Positions 23,882 through 30,683 of a DNA stretch of 52,257 bases are shown piece by piece. A program made the translations under genes and the position numbers. The DNA lies in assembly GCA_038205755.1 (NCBI GenBank), contig JBBRBN010000019.1, forward strand, positions 1 through 52,257. Direction: 5' to 3'. Source of the DNA: JANNWF01 sp038205755. GTDB lineage: Bacteria > Pseudomonadota > Gammaproteobacteria > Xanthomonadales > Xanthomonadaceae. Numbering within the stretch: position 1 is the stretch's first letter; each line of letters begins with the position of its first letter. A model generated the notes under the pieces. It was not told where the DNA came from. It ran no database searches and was given only the letters and a program-made list of their open reading frames with translations.

Positions 23882-25582
23882 ATGCGGAGCTGCAGGAGTG
23901 ATCCGCGCTGGGTGCGCCCAGCGCAGCACGCCAGAGGGCTGCGCCGGGGACTTCGGTGCACGGCAATGACGAATCGCGCGCCGGAACGCTCGCCGACGAC
24001 GCGAAACGCCCTTGACGCAGAGTCAACACAGGTGATCGTCCATCGTCAAGGCGGGGTGCTGTCAATTACAGCGCTTGGCGTGTGGAGAATCGACATCCAC
24101 GTCCGCGCTAACCGGGTTCTGGAGCGCTGGCTGGACCAGACCTCGGAGGCCGCGCCATTTCTAGCGCTGCCATCCGACAAGGTTCTCCGCAGGCGTGCTG
24201 CCGAGTGGGCGTGCAACCCAAGGGCGGCCGAGAGCACCACGGATTCGTCCAGCAACGTGTCAGAGTCCGGCCGCAATGCGACGCGTCGGCTTCCATGCGG
24301 CGAAAACATCGCTACGTTCGAATCGGTCGACTGGCTCACGCCCTGGCTGCGCGCAGTCGGCGAATCCCACTGTCTGCGACAGCTGCTGGGTCGGATACGA
24401 CGGGCGCTGCTCGCCTGGACGATCTTCGACACGCAGGCGCTGAAGCGCAGCCAGGTTCGGCGTATCGACGCCCCGGGCTTTGCCTTCCTGCGTATCGTCC
24501 ACGAGGCCGAGGCCGTGCTCAGCACCGTCGATGCCGATGATCGCGCTGCTGGCTTGCGCTGCGGGATCGACCTTGCCCGCGACGTGATTGAGGTTGTACT
24601 TCGCCACCTCGCCGATTACCGCCGTGTGCAGCGTGAAACGCCCCGCTTCGTGCTCCCGCTGCTCGCTCACGACATCAGTGGCATCGCGCGGATGCACACC
24701 GAGCCGATGCGCCATCTCAAGCTGGCCTGTCGGCAGCATGGGTTGAGCCAATCAGAGTGGAGACACCTCGTCCAACCCGACGCCTCGCTGATCGTTCGCC
24801 ACTGTCTCAGCCTGCAGTCGATCCTGTCGCGAGAGTCAGCCGGCCATGTCCACCGCGCGGCGATCATCTCGTTTGCGGTTGAGCGCTCAGGCTGGCCATT
24901 CAAGAACGTGGCCCGCTTCGCTATCGGGAATCTCGCCGCCCTGACGCCTGCACCCATTTGCCGAACCATCCTCGCCCCGTTCCTGCGCGAGCTCTGGCAT
25001 CAAGGCGCAAGCGGTGCCCGAGCGCTGCACTGGAACCCAAGCCAAGGCCTCGGATTCCAGTTCCTTCTGGTCTCCATGGCCATCGCTCACAAGGGCTCGG
25101 GCTGGATTGGCAAACGGCCGAGTTGGAACATGCTGGTGGCGACCGTTTGGAGGCGGTTCGCTCGCCGCCATTACCAAATCACCGAACCGACGGCCTTTGG
25201 CGAGGTTCGGATTACCCCACTCAACACCTTCGCCCAGCTTCGCCGCTGCGGTCGTCAGATGCGAAACTGTCTCGGCAATCCTCAGCAGTGGACGGAGGTG
25301 CTGATGGGGAAGTTGTTGTTCCACCTTGGTACTCGCAGTCTGCCCGGCTCCCACGCGGTAATGAGGATCGCCTGCACCGAGGGTGAGGGTGATTCGAGCT
25401 GGTACATGGAAGCGATGATGGGCTCTTGCAACGCCGAGCCGTCAGAAATAGCGATTGGGGCGGGGCAGTGGCTCATTGAGAAACTAGATCGTGCATTCGG
25501 TCGAGTTCCTCAGCCCCTCATCGTCAAGGGGAGCTCCGCCTGCCAAGTGCGCCCATACGACAGTCTGTTGACTCGGACCTAA
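23882..25582 (+). CDS. PcfJ-like domain protein
   Basis: 566 residues from ATG 23882, which has GAGGTG at 23869-23874 seven bases before it; ATG 23966 (MTNRAPERS) is an alternative without a clear site. The N-terminal 400 residues are helical, Arg/Leu/His rich and unfamiliar. The C-terminal part carries a PcfJ-like signature: LRRCGRQMRNCLGN at about 453-466, then LLFHLGTRSLPGSHAVMRI and WYMEAMMGSCNAEPSE. PcfJ-like proteins are found on conjugative plasmids and in chromosomal islands; their biochemical role is not established. No conjugation genes are nearby. It is convergent with the PLD-type gene and is probably co-transcribed with the 56-residue gene. Confidence 0.68.
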   Translation: MRSCRSDPRWVRPAQHARGLRRGLRCTAMTNRAPERSPTTRNALDAESTQVIVHRQGGVLSITALGVWRIDIHVRANRVLERWLDQTSEAAPFLALPSDKVLRRRAAEWACNPRAAESTTDSSSNVSESGRNATRRLPCGENIATFESVDWLTPWLRAVGESHCLRQLLGRIRRALLAWTIFDTQALKRSQVRRIDAPGFAFLRIVHEAEAVLSTVDADDRAAGLRCGIDLARDVIEVVLRHLADYRRVQRETPRFVLPLLAHDISGIARMHTEPMRHLKLACRQHGLSQSEWRHLVQPDASLIVRHCLSLQSILSRESAGHVHRAAIISFAVERSGWPFKNVARFAIGNLAALTPAPICRTILAPFLRELWHQGASGARALHWNPSQGLGFQFLLVSMAIAHKGSGWIGKRPSWNMLVATVWRRFARRHYQITEPTAFGEVRITPLNTFAQLRRCGRQMRNCLGNPQQWTEVLMGKLLFHLGTRSLPGSHAVMRIACTEGEGDSSWYMEAMMGSCNAEPSEIAIGAGQWLIEKLDRAFGRVPQPLIVKGSSACQVRPYDSLLTRT

Positions 25583-25730
25583 CCACCCGCATCCCGAGCA
25601 TCTAATGGGTAACGCTTCGGCATCGCGACAAGCTCGTCGCTGCCTCGGCAACTCTATGTGAATGGAACGAGCGGCTTGACTCTTCCACAATGCCATCGGA
25701 ATAGCGGACGTGCAAGAAACGCGCGATAAC

Positions 25731-27068
25731 CTAATGTTCCAATTTGGACGACGCGTTTTGCAGAGGCATTAGTTTTCGCCTTACAGCGGCAGCGTCTGGA
25801 TTTTCAGGAAGTCCCAATTCCTTGCTGATAGATTTGTAAATTAGTGGTTTTCTTCCAGGCGCGTTTAGGGCTGCCACGATATCATCAATGAACGACTCAA
25901 AGAATAGTTCAGCCGCTTTTAAGTCATTCCAGATGTCTGGCATCGGACTCACAATAAGTTTGGATGCACTTCGCTTGATCCAATCCGGTCTCCCAAGCCA
26001 TTCTCGTCGTGTATGTACGAACTTCATAAACGATTCATTTGGATTGGATTTTTGGACAGCTTCGACGCCAAGTTCGGAGAAAAAAGATTCCGTCTTTGAT
26101 CTGTATGCCTCGAAGCGAGCTAAAAGATCGTCGTCTGAGAACGTTTCCATCGATTGTGCTATTTTGTTGAAATTGGCAATTCCTTTCACGCTATCCTGCT
26201 TCAGAGCAATTTCTATTTTACTTGCGTTTTTGTGTGGAGCCCAGTAACCAAATGCAGTCTCAACGCAGTACTTCCTAAAACGCAAAGATTCAGCCTTTAT
26301 TTCTTCGAAGCCTGATTTCAGTTCAAGTGCGCTGAGCAGATTAAATCCGAACCCCTCCGCATTCGGATCAGCATAAGGAACGGAAGCACCTTCCCCAAGT
26401 CGGTCAGATATTATTCTGCGTTCGGCAGAAGAAATCGCGAAGGCGTCGTGAGTGAAGCGCCGATACCTCGTTGGTTTAAATATCAGGCTTCCTGCTGAAA
26501 AATAACTAAGTAGTTCAACTGACAAAAAAGCATCGTCGGCCAATTCGCTCGAACACAGGTTCATCAGTGCATCGACATATCGGTCGAGCGCCTCGCTCTT
26601 TCCAACAACGCGCATCATCAGCTCGTGCCGATCTCCCTCTATTGCGTGCGAGGCGTTGGCTGATCCGATATACCATACTGGCGAGGTGGTTCTGAGGAAT
26701 CCGTAGAGCTTGGTGTGGAGCGGTTTCGAATCACGAAAGATTTTAACTGAGACCCTATTTTTTCGAAACCCCAACTGGATGATGCGATTTTCCAAATCTC
26801 GCTCTCGAACTTTTCCGTAAACGAAATCTGTTGTGTTGTCGCATCCGAATATTAAGCGAACATCGCATCTGGCCCGCCGTTTCTTCGTTAGTTGTTCAAG
26901 AAGCTTGCAAACATATTCGTTTCCAAAATAGCCGCTTATTATCGTTATTCTGGTCGCGCGCTTTGCATCACTTATGAGTGATTCGGAGAGGTTGCTAAAG
27001 TGCTCGCCGGAAGATTCCAGGGCATTACCGAGTTTCCTTGATAGGTACGCTACATCTTCAATTCGCAT
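25731..27068 (-). CDS. Phospholipase-D-fold nuclease-like protein (single HxK motif), AT-rich
   Basis: 445 residues from ATG 27068, preceded by GGAGAG. The N-terminal 200 residues resemble the PLD superfamily branch of restriction-type nucleases such as NgoFVII and BfiI: RITIISGYFGNEYVCKLLEQ, VRLIFGCDNTTDFVYG, SVKIFRDSKPLHTKLYGF (H118, K120) and WYIGSANASHA. A single HxK motif implies a dimeric active site. The C-terminal 240 residues are unfamiliar and may recognise a substrate. The gene is much richer in A/T than everything around it (AAA, ATT and TTT codons are frequent), a strong sign of recent transfer. A defence nuclease, effector or repair enzyme are all possible; lipase activity is unlikely. 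Confidence 0.75.
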   Translation of the reverse strand: MRIEDVAYLSRKLGNALESSGEHFSNLSESLISDAKRATRITIISGYFGNEYVCKLLEQLTKKRRARCDVRLIFGCDNTTDFVYGKVRERDLENRIIQLGFRKNRVSVKIFRDSKPLHTKLYGFLRTTSPVWYIGSANASHAIEGDRHELMMRVVGKSEALDRYVDALMNLCSSELADDAFLSVELLSYFSAGSLIFKPTRYRRFTHDAFAISSAERRIISDRLGEGASVPYADPNAEGFGFNLLSALELKSGFEEIKAESLRFRKYCVETAFGYWAPHKNASKIEIALKQDSVKGIANFNKIAQSMETFSDDDLLARFEAYRSKTESFFSELGVEAVQKSNPNESFMKFVHTRREWLGRPDWIKRSASKLIVSPMPDIWNDLKAAELFFESFIDDIVAALNAPGRKPLIYKSISKELGLPENPDAAAVRRKLMPLQNASSKLEH

Positions 27069-27211
27069 AACTCGCTCTCCAGTTGTATTAAGATTCGAGT
27101 GTAGGGCGAAGATCCGCGGCTTCAGCGCGTTTAGTTTAAATTGTTGCTCGGAACGCATTTTCCCTCGAAAGCACTCTCTGGGTGCCTTCCGCGAAATGCA
27201 GTGCATTTGAA

Positions 27212-28105
27212 TTAACCCGAACGCAACGCCACCAACTCCACCCCAGCCCCGAGGTCAGCATACGCCTCCCCCTGCTCGACAAACAGTCCTGCCGCCGTGG
27301 AACCGCCATCAATCTCCAGAATGCCGAGCCATCGCGCGCGGGCTTGGCGGGTATTGATCCAGAGCAGCAGGCATTCGAGGTTTTGTTGGGTGCTCAGATA
27401 GGGCGGCGGGTCGCCTCGCTCCTGCTTGACGGCGGTCCTGCGTTTCTCGGCGTCCAGGGACAGCAGCAGATCTATGACGCGGCCCTTGCGAGTGACAGCA
27501 GCATCGATACCGCCATTGGCATGGATGGAAACACCCGGGCCGTCGGGTGCGCCCGAAAGCGACAGTTCGATGGTGTGGCCATCAATCGCTTGAAGTCGCG
27601 GCAGCATTCGGAAGCTCCGCCAAGCGACAGGCAGCAAGAGAGCGAATGCGTGGTGCGCCGGATGCGGCGAATCCTTGCACGCTTTGAGGATTGCCCTGAT
27701 GTCTGAGCGCGGCGCCATTTTCCGAGTGAGTTGGACGCCGCCGTGCAAGGCGCGCAGGGCGGCGGCTGGATGAGAATCGGGAAGGCGCGGGCATGCGGCA
27801 CCGCAGCGCCGGCAGCTGCGGGCTGCTAGAGTTTTTGCGCGTCGGACCAGTTTGGCTTGCGCGTCGCTTGCCGGGCGGGAGTGGAAAATCCTTAGTCGCG
27901 AGAGATCTTCCTTGATCAGTAGGAAGTGCAGGACGGGGTCACCCAAGCGGGTGCGTGCTCGAAGGTCGGCGCACAGGGCCTCGAGCAAGCCGGACCATCC
28001 CTCGCCACATTCGATGCCGCGTTCACTGATCGGGTAGATCGGCGGCGCTTGGTCAATATTGAGAAAGAGGTCCGGGTGGCGGCGTATCAGCCGTTGGTAG
28101 TTCAT
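27212..28105 (-). CDS. Uncharacterised protein with a Cys-rich knuckle, next to the AAA+ ATPase
   Basis: 297 residues. The N-terminal part (RRHPDLFLNI, then GIECGEGWSGLLEALCADLR, HFLLIKEDLSRLRIFHS) resembles short phage- and bacteria-encoded proteins that begin with a GDGW-type motif and end in a zinc knuckle; here the knuckle is CRRCGAACP at about residue 98, with only three cysteines visible. A second half of about 190 residues is unfamiliar (FALLLPVAWRSFRML, CLLLWINTRQARARWLGILE). Same strand as the ATPase gene and 58 bp after it, so an ATPase-plus-partner operon is likely. Function unknown; adaptor or substrate receptor for the ATPase is a guess. Confidence 0.6.
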   Translation of the reverse strand: MNYQRLIRRHPDLFLNIDQAPPIYPISERGIECGEGWSGLLEALCADLRARTRLGDPVLHFLLIKEDLSRLRIFHSRPASDAQAKLVRRAKTLAARSCRRCGAACPRLPDSHPAAALRALHGGVQLTRKMAPRSDIRAILKACKDSPHPAHHAFALLLPVAWRSFRMLPRLQAIDGHTIELSLSGAPDGPGVSIHANGGIDAAVTRKGRVIDLLLSLDAEKRRTAVKQERGDPPPYLSTQQNLECLLLWINTRQARARWLGILEIDGGSTAAGLFVEQGEAYADLGAGVELVALRSG

Positions 28106-28163
28106 CGATCCCTCGGCTGACGTTAGTCCGCGTCATCGTGCTGTGGGTAGTTGCGCGTGGCGC

Positions 28164-30284
28164 TCATCCAGATGTCGGCGCAAAGCCAATCGAGCGCTTG
28201 TTTATCTCGCGCTTCATGGCTACCTCCTGACGCAGGCGTTCGACCAATGCACCTGCAGCGGGGATGTTGCGACGGTGGCGAAGCTGTCGGCGAATCACGG
28301 CGAAGTCGCCGGGCGTGAGGCGGTCGATGCGGTTGATGGCGGCGAGATCGTGGGGCTGCGGTTGGGTGCCCAGATCGGCGCACAGGCGCTGAAACAGGGC
28401 CAGGCGTTGCGCTTCGCCGAGAGCATCGAAGTGGACCTTGTAGTCGAAGCGCCGCAGGGACGCAGGGTCGAGGTTGTCGACCAGGTTGGTGGAGGCGATG
28501 AGTACGCCCTCGAAGTGTTCCATCTGGGTCAGTAGCTCATTGACCTGGGTGACCTCCCAGTTCCTTTGGGCGTCGCTGCGGTCACGCAGGAAGCTGTCGA
28601 CTTCGTCGAGCAGAAGAATGGCGCCCTCGGCTTCCGCATCCCTGAACGCGGCAGCGATGTTGCGTTCGGTCATCCCGACATAGCAGTCGATGAGGTCGGA
28701 GGCGCGGCGGGCGAGCACCGGGCGATCAAGGCGCTGACCCAGGTGATGGGCGAAGGCTGTCTTGCCAGTGCCGGGCGGGCCGTAGAAAAGCACGCGACCG
28801 CTGCCGCCGGCCTGCAGCGAGTCGGCCAGACTGACGAGATCAACGTTGGCATTGAGCAGATCAGGGTCGTAGTGCTCGGGCAGAACAGGCAATGGCAGTC
28901 GGTGGCACACGCCCGTCGCGCGCAGGAAGTTCTCAAGCAGCCGTTGGGCGGCTTCGTCGCGTTCGATCTGCGTGGCGTCGGTCATCGAACTCAGCACCTT
29001 GCCGACGCGCTCGACCTGCGCCGGCGGCAGGCGGTCGATCTCGGCGATGCGTGAGCGGCAGACTGGCGAGACGGTTTCGTCCGGCAGATAGCGATCAACA
29101 ATGCGCCGCCGAACGCTGCGTGTGGGCGGCCGCAGCTCGATCACCTCGTCAAAGCGTCGCAGGTAGGCGTGATCAATGGCGCTGATGTCATTGCACAGCC
29201 AGAACGTTGGGACCGAATTGTTCTCAAGCTGATCGTTGACCCAGCCCTTGCCGGTGGAGCGCGCGCGGCTGCGATGGCTGCCGAAAAAGTCGAAGCCATC
29301 GGCGCTGCCGAACAGGTCCTCGACCTCGTCGAACAGCAGCAGGTTGCGCTCGTCCGATTTGAGCAGTGTCCGGGTCAGCGTGAGGGCGGCAGCACGTCGA
29401 GCGCCTTCACGGACTTCGCCATTCTCCGTGCAGACCGGGACTTCCCACAGGCTGGCATCAAGCGATTCCGCCAGGTGGCGGGCGAGTTCTGTCTTGCCAG
29501 TGCCGGGCGGGCCGTACATCAGCACGTTGACGCCGCGAAGGCTGCGCGTCAGCGCGCGGTCCAGGTGTTGGCGCAGGCGTGACACGTCCTGAATGTGGGA
29601 AAAGTCCGCTGCCGCCAGCTGCGCGGGTGCCGAGCGCTTGAGCTTGTGGGCTAGAAATCGAGCGGGGTGAAAGTCGGGGGCCATCAACGCGTTGGAAAGC
29701 GAGCTGTCGGTGGTAAGCGGGTAGTAGTCGTTCGACTCGACAAGCTCGAGCTGCACCAGTCGCGACTGCGGCGACATGGCTGCAACCAGTCGTTGCGCAG
29801 GCATGTCGAAAAGCCCACTCAGGGCGTGCGGGCTATGGAATCTGGATCGGCTGGTGTGGGATTCAAGGAAGTCTGCCAGCGGCTTGTGCAAGCCGATGAT
29901 GACGGCCGTTCGCAGCACCTCATGCTCGACGCGACTCAAGCTCAGGGCTTCCGTCAGCTGTTCCAGATTGCGATCCAGCGGCTCAACGGTGATGTCCGGT
30001 CCGCTGGCCCGAAAGCCGGCGTGCTTTCCAAGCAAGGCAACGAACTTGCGCCGCGCTTCGCGCTTTTGCGGTGAGCGCGAGTGCTCAGGCACGTGATCGC
30101 TATCCAGGCCCAGAGCGGCGAGCAGTTCGTCCGGACTGTGATCCAGCTGCCGCACAAGGCGTGCGGGATTGAGCGCACGCGCCACCATCTTGCCAGCAAT
30201 CTGTCGCGCCGCTCGCTCGATGTCGGATACGGCGCGAAGTCGTCTGATCAGGCGCTCAGCGGGGACTGTGGATGCGAGAGGCAT
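28164..30284 (-). CDS. Double AAA+ ATPase (COG0464/SpoVK-like)
   Basis: 706 residues. A helical N-terminal region spans about 1-220 (LSLSRVEHEVLRTAVIIGLH is typical of the family). AAA domain 1 has Walker A GPPGTGKTE (258-266) and Walker B LLLFDEVEDLF; AAA domain 2 has Walker A GPPGTGKTA (502-510), Walker B ILLLDEVDSFL, and sensor/arginine-finger regions ASTNLVDNLDPASLRRFD. Both domains look catalytically intact. The layout is Cdc48-like but with a different N-terminus, and belongs to a widespread but poorly understood proteobacterial ATPase family, probably an unfoldase or remodeller. Followed by the 297-residue gene. It is divergent from gyrA across 399 bp. Confidence 0.88.
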   Translation of the reverse strand: MPLASTVPAERLIRRLRAVSDIERAARQIAGKMVARALNPARLVRQLDHSPDELLAALGLDSDHVPEHSRSPQKREARRKFVALLGKHAGFRASGPDITVEPLDRNLEQLTEALSLSRVEHEVLRTAVIIGLHKPLADFLESHTSRSRFHSPHALSGLFDMPAQRLVAAMSPQSRLVQLELVESNDYYPLTTDSSLSNALMAPDFHPARFLAHKLKRSAPAQLAAADFSHIQDVSRLRQHLDRALTRSLRGVNVLMYGPPGTGKTELARHLAESLDASLWEVPVCTENGEVREGARRAAALTLTRTLLKSDERNLLLFDEVEDLFGSADGFDFFGSHRSRARSTGKGWVNDQLENNSVPTFWLCNDISAIDHAYLRRFDEVIELRPPTRSVRRRIVDRYLPDETVSPVCRSRIAEIDRLPPAQVERVGKVLSSMTDATQIERDEAAQRLLENFLRATGVCHRLPLPVLPEHYDPDLLNANVDLVSLADSLQAGGSGRVLFYGPPGTGKTAFAHHLGQRLDRPVLARRASDLIDCYVGMTERNIAAAFRDAEAEGAILLLDEVDSFLRDRSDAQRNWEVTQVNELLTQMEHFEGVLIASTNLVDNLDPASLRRFDYKVHFDALGEAQRLALFQRLCADLGTQPQPHDLAAINRIDRLTPGDFAVIRRQLRHRRNIPAAGALVERLRQEVAMKREINKRSIGFAPTSG

Positions 30285-30683
30285 TGGAAGGCTCCGGGGG
30301 TGATGACGGACCCAGTGTGTTGGAACAACGCGACAGAATGCGTCGGGTAGAGGGGCGGGCGGCGGCTAACCCTGACGGTGTTTCGACGGAGGCAGACGTT
30401 TAACCATGCGAGATGAGTGGGGGCGGGCGATCTCGCAGGTCGCCGCCGGCGCTCGGGACGTTTGGCGGTCCTGGGTAGGCCGGCGCGGCCTTGGCAATCC
30501 GTTGGGTCTGGCGAACCGCGGCCAGATCTCCTCCGGAGCTGCGCTGCAGTCGTCTCCAGCTCCCGCCGTGCTATGATTTCGGGTTAGCCAGCAGCGCTTT
30601 TTCCCTCCCCGCACAAGCCCTTGCAGCCGATTCCAGGCTGCGCCGGCGGGGGCGCTGCGACCCGCTCACCGACTGGATTTCGC
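30285..30683. other. Divergent intergenic region between the AAA+ ATPase and gyrA (right edge of accessory region)
   Basis: 399 bp with no credible gene. It must hold the ATPase promoter on the minus strand and the gyrA promoter on the plus strand; an extended -10 box for gyrA is at 30569-30577. No repeat, MITE end or attachment site was seen. Confidence 0.5.
30569..30577 (+). promoter_or_regulatory. Extended -10 promoter of gyrA
   Basis: TGCTATGAT fits the TGnTATAAT extended -10 consensus. The -35 region is poor, as is common for extended -10 promoters. It implies a transcript start near 30584 and an untranslated leader of about 100 bases before the GyrA ATG, which itself has only a weak ribosome-binding site. 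Confidence 0.55.

Noticed and set aside
25731..27068. Restriction-modification system
   Set aside because: The PLD-type nuclease has no methyltransferase gene adjacent, so the paired system is not supported.
26974..27210. Short plus-strand frames opposite the PLD-type gene
   Set aside because: No ribosome-binding site and fully antisense to a gene with family motifs.
21090..30620. Integrase-driven genomic island or integron cassette array
   Set aside because: No tyrosine or serine integrase, no tRNA gene, no attachment-site duplication and no attC-type sites were found at either edge.
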